A stretch of 60,657 bases of DNA from Catenovulum agarivorans YM01 (GCF_000281085.1 NZ_JH767536.1:1-60657); one strand, 5' to 3'; shown: positions 8,968 to 18,302, counted from the first letter of the stretch. Notes: generated from the letters alone by a model not told the origin. A program made the numbers and translations.

Positions 8968-9044
8968 TGGCGGAGTGGACGGGACTCGAACCCGCGACCC
9001 CCGGCGTGACAGGCCGGTATTCTAACCAACTGAACTACCACTCC
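8968..9044 (-). tRNA. tRNA-Asp (GTC)
   Basis: A 77-base gene with an encoded CCA. The acceptor stem GGAGTGG pairs with CCACTCC, the anticodon loop is CCTGTCACG and the T arm is GGGTTCGAGTCCC. It matches the well-known bacterial tRNA-Asp layout. Part of an array transcribed on the minus strand. Confidence 0.97.
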
Positions 9045-9095
9045 GCAGTGGTATGATTTTTTGAAACTTCGCGAATTGAACAAGCATAATGAAGA

Positions 9096-9172
9096 TGGCG
9101 GAGTGGACGGGACTCGAACCCGCGACCCCCGGCGTGACAGGCCGGTATTCTAACCAACTGAACTACCACTCC
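9096..9172 (-). tRNA. tRNA-Asp (GTC)
   Basis: Identical by eye over 77 bases to the copy at 8968-9044, with CCA encoded and anticodon GTC. It is separated from that copy by a 51-base spacer unlike the other spacers in the array. Confidence 0.97.
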
Positions 9173-9204
9173 GCAGTATTATCAAATAAATCTAAGAAGA
9201 AAGT

Positions 9205-9281
9205 TGGCGGAGTGGACGGGACTCGAACCCGCGACCCCCGGCGTGACAGGCCGGTATTCTAACCAACTGAACTACCACTCC
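9205..9281 (-). tRNA. tRNA-Asp (GTC)
   Basis: Identical by eye to the neighbouring tRNA-Asp copies. With the 32 bases on its low-coordinate side it forms one 109-bp unit of an exact tandem duplication. Confidence 0.97.
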
Positions 9282-9313
9282 GCAGTATTATCAAATAAAT
9301 CTAAGAAGAAAGT

Positions 9314-9390
9314 TGGCGGAGTGGACGGGACTCGAACCCGCGACCCCCGGCGTGACAGGCCGGTATTCTAACCAACTGAACTACCACTCC
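9314..9390 (-). tRNA. tRNA-Asp (GTC), promoter-proximal copy
   Basis: Identical by eye to the other copies and first to be transcribed. In Escherichia coli a tRNA-Asp gene (aspV) also lies next to dnaQ, so the position is conserved even though the copy number here is higher. Confidence 0.97.
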
Positions 9391-9509
9391 GCATTATCTT
9401 ATCTTTCAAAGATTTACTCCCCTAACACAAGTTGCCCTGCGTCAGAAGCGGGCGCAATAATAAGGACTCAGCACCCATGAGTCAACAGCTTTTTTATAAA
9501 AAATTATAA

Positions 9510-10955
9510 TTAAGTTTCATCTGGTAGGGTTAAGTCTATTATATCGTCAGGTTCTGATGATATTTTGTCCACAGCGTGCTGTTCGGGCAATTCCATCTCA
9601 TTGGATGCCTTTTTATCACGTTGCCAAAATTTCCAATTAACTTTAAATTTGCCTTTAGATTTTCTCGCTGGTGTTTTATTACCTTTGCGAAATACAAACC
9701 AATAAATTGAAAATGCGATTAGCAATACAACTAAATTACCCAGTACCACAAACAAAATTAGCATGCTTGGCGACAAACCTTCTGGCTCTTTTGCTTTTTC
9801 AGCTTCTTCCGGTAGGCTTTCTGTCGCTTGTTCTAATGGAATTAATGCACTTTCATCTATTTCAACTGGCAGTGGCGCAACATTAAAGGTAAATTCAGGC
9901 ACATCTATCATCATGTCGCGGCCATTTATGTTTTTACCAAAAGCAAACACTTTAATCTTGTATACACCGTCGGCGTAATTGAACAATGGAAAACTTTGTT
10001 TGCCATCAGCCGTTTCTGTCATGGCAAATTTTTCTGCTTCACCATTTGGATAAAAAATTTCACCACTAAAAGCAAAAGTGGAAAAATCAATTAACGTGCT
10101 TGCAGGCTCAATATGAAAAATATGTTTTTGGTCGGCTTCTATCGCTTTGTCGGCTGATAATATAAATGGCACTGGCTCAACAATAATAGGGTCAAGCACT
10201 AGTTCACGATTAAACAAAGCTAAATCGATAAACAAACTCGGTTGCCATTCTCCCGAAGTGATATTGAGTTTAAACTCTCCAGTAAATGTGCCATCTTTGC
10301 GCCTTTCATCAAACCCTTGACCATCGTCTTTAAAAGTCGCGACTTTTTCAGCATCCGCACCAAAATTATCATAGTTGGAATTATTGGTACTGGTAAAAGT
10401 AACATCTAACTTAACCACATCACTAAAATCTGCATAATCTATCGGCTTGCCGCCATTTAATAAGTGCGCGGTCAATTTAATGGTTTCACCTGAAAAAATT
10501 ACTTGCGGCAAAGGCTCTGCTTTAAGTTTGACGTCTGACAGCACCATTATTTTACTGCCCGACTCTATCTTACCAACGGCTTGCCAAGGGCCCACCATAG
10601 GGTCTTTCAAGCGGATCATGTCAAAGTTGCTGTCGTCGAACCACTGCCCTTGCTCGGGGGTTATCATAGGTGCGTAAATTTTTGAACCATCAGGTCGAAT
10701 GAGAATAACAGGCGGAGAACCTTTTTTACGAAACAACACCATAACAATTTCTTTGGTGTGTGCATCTATACGAAAGCGATTATCAATAAGCTGTATGCCA
10801 CTTAGATGTTTTGGCAAATTTAAATTTTTAACTGCATCTAAAGCAACATTCCCAGGTGTTGGTATATCAATAGAAACCATAGCTTGCTCGTTACTGCTGA
10901 CGTTAAACGCAAGCAGTAATGTCACAAATAAGATAAACCCAGAATGTCGCTTCAA
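9510..10955 (-). CDS. TIGR03503-like membrane-anchored periplasmic protein
   Basis: This 481-residue protein has a signal peptide (residues 1 to about 21), a long beta-rich periplasmic part with HLLNGGKPIDYADF and KDGTFTGEF, one transmembrane helix at about 400-424, and a basic then acidic cytoplasmic tail. It resembles the uncharacterised TIGR03503 family of marine gammaproteobacteria. The start is TTG at 10953-10955, supported by GAGGA seven bases upstream; that motif overlaps the end of dnaQ, 11 bases away, so the two are likely co-transcribed. The ligand-binding or enzymatic role is unknown. Confidence 0.72.
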   Translation of the reverse strand: MKRHSGFILFVTLLLAFNVSSNEQAMVSIDIPTPGNVALDAVKNLNLPKHLSGIQLIDNRFRIDAHTKEIVMVLFRKKGSPPVILIRPDGSKIYAPMITPEQGQWFDDSNFDMIRLKDPMVGPWQAVGKIESGSKIMVLSDVKLKAEPLPQVIFSGETIKLTAHLLNGGKPIDYADFSDVVKLDVTFTSTNNSNYDNFGADAEKVATFKDDGQGFDERRKDGTFTGEFKLNITSGEWQPSLFIDLALFNRELVLDPIIVEPVPFILSADKAIEADQKHIFHIEPASTLIDFSTFAFSGEIFYPNGEAEKFAMTETADGKQSFPLFNYADGVYKIKVFAFGKNINGRDMMIDVPEFTFNVAPLPVEIDESALIPLEQATESLPEEAEKAKEPEGLSPSMLILFVVLGNLVVLLIAFSIYWFVFRKGNKTPARKSKGKFKVNWKFWQRDKKASNEMELPEQHAVDKISSEPDDIIDLTLPDET

Positions 10956-10966
10956 TTTTTTGTCCT

Positions 10967-11680
10967 CTATCCTCGCCAGATTGTTGATCCGGCACTTTTT
11001 TCAACAATATCAAGCCTTTCTTCGTGTGCAGTTATTTCATCGGCTGATGCGGCAATAACCTTTAATTTTTTTCGGTTAGCTGGCAAACGAATAATTTGAT
11101 TAGATGGGCCAGATTCATTTGCATCTGATGATAAGTTCAGCGCAGTTTGCCCACCTGTCATTAATAAATAAACGTCGGCAAGAATTTCAGAATCCAGTAA
11201 AGCGCCATGCAGAGTACGGTGCGAATTGTCTATACCGTATCTATCACACAAAACGTCTAAGTTATTGCGTTTACCCGGAAAAATTTCCTTAGCCATAACT
11301 AAGGTATCTGTGATTTTACAAATATCAGCGGTTTTGACATTTTTACCGCATTTTTCGAATTCGTGATCCATAAAACCGACGTCGAACGGTGCGTTATGAA
11401 TAACCAGCTCTGCGCCATCAATAAATTCTAAAAATTCGTCGACTACCTGCTCAAAAGGTGGTTTATCGGCCAAAAAGTCATCGGTAATACCATGAACTTC
11501 AATCGCTTCAGGATCAACTAAGCGGTCTGGTTTGATATAAACATGAAAATGGTTGCCGGTTAATCGGCGGTTGATAATTTCTACACAACCAATTTCAATA
11601 ATTCTGTGTCCTATATACACAGGGCCGCCGCCCATGTTCATACCCGTTGTTTCCGTATCTAAAACGATTTGACGTGCCAT
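10967..11680 (-). CDS. dnaQ: DNA polymerase III epsilon subunit (3'-5' proofreading exonuclease)
   Basis: The 237-residue protein begins MARQIVLDTETTG, giving the ExoI motif with Asp8 and Glu10, and has the ExoIII motif HRTLHGALLDSEILADVY with the catalytic His and Asp of DEDDh exonucleases. It removes mismatched bases in the replicative polymerase core. A longer frame reaches 11761, but the ATG at 11680 matches the family start and has AGGT upstream. It is divergent from rnhA, the same pairing as in Escherichia coli. Confidence 0.95.
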   Translation of the reverse strand: MARQIVLDTETTGMNMGGGPVYIGHRIIEIGCVEIINRRLTGNHFHVYIKPDRLVDPEAIEVHGITDDFLADKPPFEQVVDEFLEFIDGAELVIHNAPFDVGFMDHEFEKCGKNVKTADICKITDTLVMAKEIFPGKRNNLDVLCDRYGIDNSHRTLHGALLDSEILADVYLLMTGGQTALNLSSDANESGPSNQIIRLPANRKKLKVIAASADEITAHEERLDIVEKSAGSTIWRG

Positions 11681-11739
11681 TTTTTTACCTAAAATACCTA
11701 ACTTACTAGTTCTGCTTTTAATATTAACTGATAGCGAAC

Positions 11740-11775
11740 TATACCCCAAATGCATTTTCAACTAGTTTGGGTATA
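11740..11775. repeat. short member of the CCCAAGCTACTTGAAGATGC repeat family
   Basis: Positions 11752-11775 read, on the minus strand, CCCAAACTAGTTGAAAATGC preceded by TATA, matching the ends of the 4274 element with four changes. A remnant of the opposite end (TATACCCC) lies at 11740-11747. The element occupies the dnaQ-rnhA divergent promoter region. Confidence 0.6.
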
Positions 11776-11777
11776 AT
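11772..11777 (+). promoter_or_regulatory. possible -10 box of rnhA
   Basis: A perfect TATAAT lies 36 bases before the rnhA ATG, overlapping the edge of the repeat. No good -35 hexamer is seen at the usual distance, so the call is tentative. Confidence 0.3.
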
Positions 11778-11813
11778 CCACTACAACAAATAAAAGTATC
11801 TTTATTATAGATT

Positions 11814-12275
11814 ATGAAAAAAATTCAATTATTTACCGATGGTTCTTGTTTAGGTAACCCTGGGCCGGGCGGATTTGGTGCTGTATTGCGCTATGGCAAA
11901 CACGAAAAACATTTAAGCCAAGGCTTTAAACTAACCACTAATAACCGCATGGAGTTATTAGCTGCAATCGCTGGTTTAGAAGCATTAAACGAGCGCTGTG
12001 ATGTGTCTCTTACAACTGACAGCCAGTATGTTAAAAACGGCATAAATCAATGGATTAAAAATTGGAAGAAAAAAGGTTGGATAACCTCAGATAAAAAACC
12101 AGTGAAAAATGTCGACCTGTGGAAACGATTAGACGCAGCCTGTGAAAAACATAAGGTTGAATGGCACTGGGTTAAAGGCCATGCTGGTCATGCTGAAAAC
12201 GAATTGTGTGACGACTTAGCCCGTAACGCTGCACAAAGTGCTAACTTATTAGAAGATACAGGTTATCAAAGTTAA
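11814..12275 (+). CDS. rnhA: ribonuclease HI
   Basis: The 153-residue protein cuts the RNA strand of RNA-DNA hybrids. The catalytic set is in place: Asp9 in FTDGSC, Glu47 in NRMELLA, Asp69 in TTDSQ and Asp133 in ENELCDDLA, with His123 in KGHAGH. The length is normal for bacterial RNase HI. The last four bases overlap the end of the convergent methyltransferase gene. Confidence 0.97.
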   Translation: MKKIQLFTDGSCLGNPGPGGFGAVLRYGKHEKHLSQGFKLTTNNRMELLAAIAGLEALNERCDVSLTTDSQYVKNGINQWIKNWKKKGWITSDKKPVKNVDLWKRLDAACEKHKVEWHWVKGHAGHAENELCDDLARNAAQSANLLEDTGYQS

Positions 12276-13024
12276 ACCTGACTCTTAGGGTGAACCCCAT
12301 TACGAATACGCACATTGCCCACTGTCGCTAAATTGGGTTTTACTTTCCATTTAGGTTTAATTGGTGTCACTGGTAATTCGCGTTTACGCGCAACTAACAA
12401 ATAAACGGCACCAAATCTTTGTAAATATTGATGGGTTATCGCAGGTAACCACCTATTATGAAAGTGCCGAGGTTGATGACCCAAAGGCCCATAGATAAAT
12501 CTTTGGTCGTTTACCACTTCACAACCTAATAAGTTTAGCCAGTCACCTATTCTATTGGTACTAAAAAATCGTGCTTGTTTGAGTGCACTGTGTTTACGCC
12601 CTGGCAAAATTTTAAATAATCCAGCTAGGCTCATAGGGTTAAAGCCAGTGATAAATAAATAGCCGTTAGCGACCAATACCCTATGCGCTTCACGTAATAT
12701 TTGATGTGGATCATGGGTGTAATCCAAGGTATGCGACAGTAAAACCGCATCAACAGAGTTTTCTTTAAATGGCAAATGATGGATATCGGCAACAACGCCT
12801 TGTCTATCACCTAAAGTTGCAACATTCACTTGATGTTTAATTGGGCAAGCTAAACTATCTATTTCCGCGCTTAAACTGCCGACTTTTAATAAGTGATAGC
12901 CAAACACAGTTGGCCACCATTGGTTTAAATGCCGCTCAACTTGTTTTTTGACAAAACCGCCCTGTGGAATATCATTCCAACTAGTAGGAATATCCAGTAA
13001 CAAATCTTGTAGTGCTGGTTTCAT
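12272..13024 (-). CDS. yafS: SAM-dependent methyltransferase, YafS-like
   Basis: This protein of about 250 residues has a class I methyltransferase core of Methyltransf_11 type: a nucleotide-binding segment ending [10 protein letters not shown], the [27 protein letters not shown] region, and [11 protein letters not shown]. The gene lies between rnhA and gloB exactly as yafS does in Escherichia coli, which supports the name. The substrate is unknown. The ATG at 13024 is preferred to the TTG one codon earlier. Confidence 0.85.
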   Translation of the reverse strand: MKPALQDLLLDIPTSWNDIPQGGFVKKQVERHLNQWWPTVFGYHLLKVGSLSAEIDSLACPIKHQVNVATLGDRQGVVADIHHLPFKENSVDAVLLSHTLDYTHDPHQILREAHRVLVANGYLFITGFNPMSLAGLFKILPGRKHSALKQARFFSTNRIGDWLNLLGCEVVNDQRFIYGPLGHQPRHFHNRWLPAITHQYLQRFGAVYLLVARKRELPVTPIKPKWKVKPNLATVGNVRIRNGVHPKSQV

Positions 13025-13065
13025 CAAAATATAAGTACCTTAAACACGTTTAAGCTGAAGTTATT

Positions 13066-13827
13066 ATGTTATTAGTAGAACCGATTAAAGCCCTATCCGA
13101 CAATTATATTTGGCATGTGCATAACCAGGAATACAGCCTTGTGGTTGATCCGGGTGACGCTACACCTGTAATGCAAGCCCTTGGTAATCAAAGCTTAGTC
13201 GCAATTTTAATAACCCACCATCATTGGGATCATACTAATGGTGTTGCACGGTTAAAACAACAGTATCCAGATATTACTATCTATGGCCCGAGCAGTTGCC
13301 CGTTTGATTTGATTGATGTAAGACTAAATGAAGGTGATACAGTTAAATTTCAACAGCTTGGTATCGAATTTAATGTAATTGAAATACCAGGACATACACT
13401 TGACCATATCGCCTATTTTAATGACGATTATGTTTTTTGTGGTGACACCTTGTTCAGTATAGGTTGTGGGCGCATGTTTGAAGGTACAGCAGCTATGTTT
13501 AATGGCAGTTTAAACAAACTCAAACAATTAAATGACGAGACTAAAGTCTGTTGTACCCACGAATACACTCAAAGCAACATCACATTTGCTCGGCACATTG
13601 ACCCAAATAACCAACAGCTCGGCGAATATCAAAACCAAGTCACAAAAAAGCGTATTAATAACCAAGCCAGTTTGCCTTCAACTATCGGCCTAGAAAAACA
13701 GTTAAATCCGTTTCTCAATACCGACAAAACTTGGCTACAACAAAGGCTTAGCCAACTCACAAAGCAATCAATAAATGATCCAACTAGTGCTTTTGCTGCG
13801 CTTAGAAAGTTAAAAGATACCTTTTAA
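13066..13827 (+). CDS. gloB: hydroxyacylglutathione hydrolase (glyoxalase II)
   Basis: The 253-residue metallo-beta-lactamase-fold enzyme has the metal motif THHHWDH (His51, His53, Asp55, His56), then GHTLDH, FCGDTLFSIGCGR and CTHEYT, and a C-terminal helical domain that binds glutathione thioesters. It hydrolyses S-lactoylglutathione to lactate and glutathione in methylglyoxal detoxification. It is divergent from the yafS-like gene, with a 41-base gap. Confidence 0.96.
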   Translation: MLLVEPIKALSDNYIWHVHNQEYSLVVDPGDATPVMQALGNQSLVAILITHHHWDHTNGVARLKQQYPDITIYGPSSCPFDLIDVRLNEGDTVKFQQLGIEFNVIEIPGHTLDHIAYFNDDYVFCGDTLFSIGCGRMFEGTAAMFNGSLNKLKQLNDETKVCCTHEYTQSNITFARHIDPNNQQLGEYQNQVTKKRINNQASLPSTIGLEKQLNPFLNTDKTWLQQRLSQLTKQSINDPTSAFAALRKLKDTF

Positions 13828-13888
13828 ACATTGCGTAAACGAACGTGAATCAGTAACATTCTGACAGCAATTTTATACAGGTTAATTT

Positions 13889-15499
13889 ATGTACAAACGC
13901 ACCACCATTTCGGCAGCTCTTATGATGTTGGCTGGCTGCCAGTCAATTCCTGATTTAAAACAAACATTTACCACAACTAACCAAGAAATAGAGGTAAATG
14001 AACAGAGCAATTTTATTGCGGCTGTAGACGACACAACTGAAGTTTATCCAGATATCAGTCAAGTTGTGGCGCTAAACCAAGGAACTGAAGCAAACGAAGT
14101 TGTATATGGTGACGTTTGGAAACGCATTCAAAGCCAGCTCACTTTACCTGTTGCTGAAAACCGACGTTTGCAAATTCAACGCGCATGGTATGTTAATCAT
14201 CCGGATTATTTAAACCGTGTTGCTAAACGTGCTGAACCATTTTTATATTACATAGTTGAAGAAATAGAAAAACGTGAGTTACCAATGGAACTGGCGTTAT
14301 TACCTATTGTTGAAAGTGCGTTTGACCCATATGCCTACTCACCTTCTGCCGCTTCTGGTTTATGGCAATTTATGCCAACTACCGCAAAACGTTTTGGTTT
14401 AGCACAAAACTGGTGGTACGACGGCCGCCGCGACATAGTTGCATCCACTAAAGCTGCGCTTGATTATTTAGAAAAACTCCACCAGCAGTTTGATGGTAAT
14501 TGGCTGCATGCACTTGCTGCCTATAACTCAGGCGAAGGCCGTGTTGCTCGCGCCATTCAAAAAAATTACCGTTCTGGTGAAAATATTGACTATTGGTCGC
14601 TGGAATTGCCACGTGAGACAGATGCTTATGTACCCAAATTATTAGCTTTAGCCGATATCGTAAAACGCCCGCATAAATATGGCATTGATATTTACACTAT
14701 TCCAAATGTACAAGTGGTTGATGTAGTAGAAGTTGAATCGCAAATTGATTTAGCCATTGCCGCTGAATTAGCCGAAATGAATGTTAATGACTTAACTTCA
14801 TATAACCCTGGGTATAACCGCTGGGCAACCTCGCCAGATGGCCCACATAAATTTTTATTACCTATAGATAAAGCTGAAACTTTTAGAGCCAAACTTGAAG
14901 GTAAATCAGCTGATACCTTGATTAGTTGGCGTCGTTATCAAATTCAATCAGGTGATACACTCAGTACAATTGCTCAGCGCCATCAAACGACAGTTGAGAC
15001 CATTCGCACCGCCAACAAAATTAAAGGCCACCATATTCGCAAAGGCGACTATTTGATGATCCCAACCTCGGCGGCAAGTTCGAGTATTTATCCAGCGAAT
15101 GATGATGGCTCTGCAGCCGTAGCTAATATCGGCCAAAATGAACAAAGCAGTATTCAATACACTGTTAAACGTGGTGATACTTTTTGGGATATTGGCAAAG
15201 CACACAAAGTAAATGTGCGTGACTTAGCTAAGTGGAACAATATGTCGCCAAGCGATCCTATATTCCCAGGGCAAAATTTAACCATACAACAACCTGATTC
15301 GTTTATGGGTAAATATGGGGATGTGCCGACTACACGCAAAGTGAAATACAAAGTGAGAAGTGGTGATTCACTCGCACGTATCGCGCAAAAATTTAAAGTC
15401 ACGATTTCAGATATAGAAAACTGGAATAAAATTAGTCGCCGCAACTATTTGCAGCCGGAGCAACAACTGGTACTCCATGTTGATGTAACAGGCATTTAA
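13889..15499 (+). CDS. mltD: membrane-bound lytic murein transglycosylase D
   Basis: This 536-residue lipoprotein has a lipobox at MLAGC (Cys17) and a family 1 lytic transglycosylase domain at about 95-250. The catalytic Glu142 is in PIVESAFDP and is followed by SAASGLWQFMP and ALAAYNSGEGRV. Three LysM domains follow, at about 348-393, 428-472 and 489-533, which bind peptidoglycan. It cleaves glycan strands to 1,6-anhydro products in the periplasm. The place next to gloB is the same as in Escherichia coli, where MltD has fewer LysM copies. Confidence 0.95.
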   Translation: MYKRTTISAALMMLAGCQSIPDLKQTFTTTNQEIEVNEQSNFIAAVDDTTEVYPDISQVVALNQGTEANEVVYGDVWKRIQSQLTLPVAENRRLQIQRAWYVNHPDYLNRVAKRAEPFLYYIVEEIEKRELPMELALLPIVESAFDPYAYSPSAASGLWQFMPTTAKRFGLAQNWWYDGRRDIVASTKAALDYLEKLHQQFDGNWLHALAAYNSGEGRVARAIQKNYRSGENIDYWSLELPRETDAYVPKLLALADIVKRPHKYGIDIYTIPNVQVVDVVEVESQIDLAIAAELAEMNVNDLTSYNPGYNRWATSPDGPHKFLLPIDKAETFRAKLEGKSADTLISWRRYQIQSGDTLSTIAQRHQTTVETIRTANKIKGHHIRKGDYLMIPTSAASSSIYPANDDGSAAVANIGQNEQSSIQYTVKRGDTFWDIGKAHKVNVRDLAKWNNMSPSDPIFPGQNLTIQQPDSFMGKYGDVPTTRKVKYKVRSGDSLARIAQKFKVTISDIENWNKISRRNYLQPEQQLVLHVDVTGI

Positions 15500-15526
15500 T
15501 GCCTTAGAGTAAATAACAGTCCAAAT

Positions 15527-15562
15527 AAAAACGCCAGATTAACAGCTAATCTGGCGTTTTTT
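15527..15562. terminator. strong bidirectional intrinsic terminator
   Basis: ACGCCAGATTA at 15531-15541 pairs perfectly with TAATCTGGCGT at 15547-15557 around a five-base loop, with an A run before and a T run after. It serves both mltD and the convergent ABC permease gene. Confidence 0.92.
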
Positions 15563-15563
15563 G

Positions 15564-16766
15564 TTAAGTTCTAAACAATACTGACTCACGTTTAAACCAG
15601 AAAGTCGCAAATGCAATGAGTGCCACAGCGGCAACAAGCTGACTCGACCAAACAGTAAATAACAATATTGTATCACCCTGCCCTTTAAGTATTTCTTTTA
15701 TCGCTAATGCAACATTACTCACTGGCACAAATGCCCATTGCCAGTTCAATTCAATGCCCGGCATCATAGCTGCGATTAACGGCACAAAAATTAAAAAGCT
15801 TAGTGGCGCCATAAAGTTTTGTGCTTCTTTAAAGTTTTTCGCGTAAATTGAAATACACAACACCAATGCTGAAACACTCATCACTAGCGGCAGCATCATC
15901 ATCAAAGCTAAGGTCAAATCAAATAAACCGAGTGTACCGACAATTTTTGCAATTATGTCTATGGCAAAACCTTGGGCAAAAACAAAACTCCAAAAAGCTA
16001 AGCTAAATAGCGCGCTAAAAGCTGAGATAAAAGAGGCAGTAAACACAGTTAAAAATTTCCCCATAACCAAGTCAAGCCTAGTAGACGGGGTAATCAGCAG
16101 TGATTCCAAAGTGCCACGTTCTTTTTCACCGGCGGCAATATCCACTGCAGGGTAAATAGCGCCTAATAAACACAGTGGCAACAAAATGTACGCTACCAAC
16201 CCACCAAGCTTAGAACCCAAACTTTCTTTTTCTTCAGCTATATCTTTATTGATGAGTTTTATCGGTGTTAACACCCCAGAGATATTCTCTGCATCTAAAC
16301 CAAGTGCAATCAGCTTAGTTTCCGTCAGTTGAGTATTGATATCGGCGACTATGCGCTCAACTCTGTATTTAGCCGAATTTACCCCACTGGCATTGTTGTA
16401 ATAAAGCTGCCATTGGCTTTGTTGATTACCAGCCATTTCACCTGTGTATTCTTGTGATATATCTAACCAAAAATCGATTTTGCCGTGGCGAATTAAACTT
16501 GCGATATCATTCGGCATATCTCCTTGGTACAGCTTAAAGTCGGTTTGTTCAGCAAGTTTGCTGATAACTGGATTTTGCTCAGTCGCGCCTGTTACAACAT
16601 AAGTTAAAGTACGCGTTTGCTCTTGCTTAATTGAGTGGCTAGCAAATACCGCCAAAGCGCCAAATAGAGCTGGAAAGATTAACAAAGGCAATAAAATCAT
16701 AAACACCAATGTTTTTTTATCTCGGATAAGCTCTAACATTTCTTTTTTATAAATGACTGAAATCAT
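15564..16766 (-). CDS. ABC-2 type transporter permease (NatB-like)
   Basis: The 400-residue protein has one N-terminal transmembrane helix (about 17-40), a large external domain (about 45-175), then five or six helices, with the GEKERGTLESLLITP segment typical of NatB/CcmB-like ABC-2 permeases. It pairs with the ATPase gene upstream, whose stop overlaps this start by four bases (ATGA), so the two form one exporter. NatAB-type systems export sodium in Bacillus, but the substrate here is not shown by the sequence. Confidence 0.88.
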   Translation of the reverse strand: MISVIYKKEMLELIRDKKTLVFMILLPLLIFPALFGALAVFASHSIKQEQTRTLTYVVTGATEQNPVISKLAEQTDFKLYQGDMPNDIASLIRHGKIDFWLDISQEYTGEMAGNQQSQWQLYYNNASGVNSAKYRVERIVADINTQLTETKLIALGLDAENISGVLTPIKLINKDIAEEKESLGSKLGGLVAYILLPLCLLGAIYPAVDIAAGEKERGTLESLLITPSTRLDLVMGKFLTVFTASFISAFSALFSLAFWSFVFAQGFAIDIIAKIVGTLGLFDLTLALMMMLPLVMSVSALVLCISIYAKNFKEAQNFMAPLSFLIFVPLIAAMMPGIELNWQWAFVPVSNVALAIKEILKGQGDTILLFTVWSSQLVAAVALIAFATFWFKRESVLFRT

Positions 16767-17542
16767 GCTGACTGCTCCATGTAGCTTAAAACTGACTGGT
16801 ATAAATTACCTGCACCTTGCTGAATAAGTTGCTGTAATTCACCGGCAAACTGCACTTGCCCTTGGTCAATTACAAATACTTGTTCACATAAACGCTCAAC
16901 TTCAGATAAATCATGGGTTGAAAAAATCACCCCAACACCCTGTATTTTTAAGCCTTCAATAAAACTTAAGATCACTTCGCGCGCTTTAATGTCTAACCCT
17001 GTGGTTGGTTCATCTAAAATAACCCACTTAGGTTGGTGCAAAACGGCACGGGCAATCGCAACTTTTTGTTTCATGCCTGTTGAATAGTCGTCAAAACGGC
17101 GATGAATAAAATCTGTCATTTGTAACTGTTCAACCAATTCGTTAATACGCGTATCCAAAGCTTGAGCTTTTAAACCATAAAGCTCTCCGAAATAACGTAA
17201 ATTCTCAAAACCAGTTAAGCGCGCGTATAAACCTGTGCTGCCAGATAAAAATCCAATAGATTTTCGATAATAAACTAAGTCTTTGGCTACGGCTTGACCA
17301 TCTATGCAAATATCACCACTATCAGCTTGCAGCGCGGTTGATAGAACACGTAACAAAGTGGTTTTCCCCGCGCCATTTGCCCCAAGCAAAGCAACAACTT
17401 GACCTGCCGTACAATGAATATTGATGTCTTTTAATGCATAAAAAAAGCGGCCAGAGACCCTAGGGTCGGTCGCACACAAGGTGTTACTTTGTTTCGCATC
17501 TTTTAGCCGGAACCGCTTATTAATATTGTTGAGTTGTAACAT
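16763..17542 (-). CDS. ABC transporter ATP-binding protein (NatA-like)
   Basis: The 259-residue ATPase has Walker A GANGAGKTTLL, the signature YSTGMKQKVAIARA, Walker B WVILDEPTTGLD and the switch histidine in FSTHD. An insertion near residues 15-40 lengthens the first strands. GGAAG precedes the ATG by a short spacer. It is the first gene of the exporter pair and is coupled to the permease through a four-base overlap. Confidence 0.93.
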   Translation of the reverse strand: MLQLNNINKRFRLKDAKQSNTLCATDPRVSGRFFYALKDINIHCTAGQVVALLGANGAGKTTLLRVLSTALQADSGDICIDGQAVAKDLVYYRKSIGFLSGSTGLYARLTGFENLRYFGELYGLKAQALDTRINELVEQLQMTDFIHRRFDDYSTGMKQKVAIARAVLHQPKWVILDEPTTGLDIKAREVILSFIEGLKIQGVGVIFSTHDLSEVERLCEQVFVIDQGQVQFAGELQQLIQQGAGNLYQSVLSYMEQSA

Positions 17543-17582
17543 GACACTTCCTAGTGAATTTGATTAGAGCTATGTTAAACTT

Positions 17583-18302
17583 ATGTTTTACAAAAAAACA
17601 AATAAATTCAACATGAAACTGCAGCTAAGTTTATTTCAAGATATGGTCACTAGACCTAAACATGCCTTTACTGAAATTGCCGAAAAAAACATATCGAGCT
17701 GGCCTGCTTTTATCTTAATCATGTTAAGCATGCAGCTGTTTTATGCTTTATATTTTAATAATGTCGATATGGCTTGGTTAGTTGACTACACAGTTAATAC
17801 ATCGTTAGGTCAAGCAACACCTGCAGAAAAAGAACAACTTAGCCAACAGCTCACAGAAGAAACAATACGTTTATCTGCATCTATTGGTAGCGTGTTAATG
17901 CTGGTTTTTTATGGATTGATTACCAGTGTGTATTTGAACGTAATTACTAAATTAGATGAACAAAATACCGATGGTTTTAAAGATTGGTTTGGCTTTTATT
18001 GGTGGGTGCAAATCCCTGCGGTTTTACAACTCGCCTTATCAAGCTTAGTTATTCTTGTCGCTGACACTAGCCAAACACCATTAATGGATTTGCAAGTTAC
18101 TTCACTCAACCAAATACTCGCGTTATCACCGACAGACAAATTTTATAATTTTGCCGCTAGTTTTGATTTATTTAGTATTTGGTCTATTGTGCTGTTGTTT
18201 TATGGTTTGTCAGTGCGAACTCAATTAAAAACCAGCACAATTGCAAATATTTGCATAATTCCGTTTATTTTTATGCTGGTTTTTAGCTTGGTATTTGGTT
18301 AA
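17583..18302 (+). CDS. Yip1-like integral membrane protein
   Basis: The protein (239 residues from 17583) begins after a short amphipathic stretch with LFQDMVTRPKHAFTEIAE, a pattern common in bacterial Yip1-domain proteins. About five transmembrane helices follow, near residues 38-58, 97-120, 137-162, 190-212 and 220-238. Neither candidate start (ATG 17583 or ATG 17613) has a convincing ribosome-binding site; the second fits relatives better. Function is unknown. It is divergent from the exporter genes. Confidence 0.7.
   Translation: MFYKKTNKFNMKLQLSLFQDMVTRPKHAFTEIAEKNISSWPAFILIMLSMQLFYALYFNNVDMAWLVDYTVNTSLGQATPAEKEQLSQQLTEETIRLSASIGSVLMLVFYGLITSVYLNVITKLDEQNTDGFKDWFGFYWWVQIPAVLQLALSSLVILVADTSQTPLMDLQVTSLNQILALSPTDKFYNFAASFDLFSIWSIVLLFYGLSVRTQLKTSTIANICIIPFIFMLVFSLVFG

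Larger units (their letters stand above)
9173..9390. repeat. two tandem 109-bp units (spacer plus tRNA-Asp)
   Basis: The 32-base spacers at 9173-9204 and 9282-9313 are identical and each is followed by an identical 77-base tRNA gene. This indicates recent duplication of a spacer-tRNA unit. Confidence 0.9.

Noticed and set aside
8853-9083. 76-residue open frame on the minus strand
   Set aside because: It runs through tRNA-Asp sequences, whose conserved bases create the apparent protein; not a gene.
9096-9390. Regularly spaced repeats that could suggest a CRISPR array
   Set aside because: The repeats are 77-base tRNA-Asp genes and the spacers are identical, not unique.
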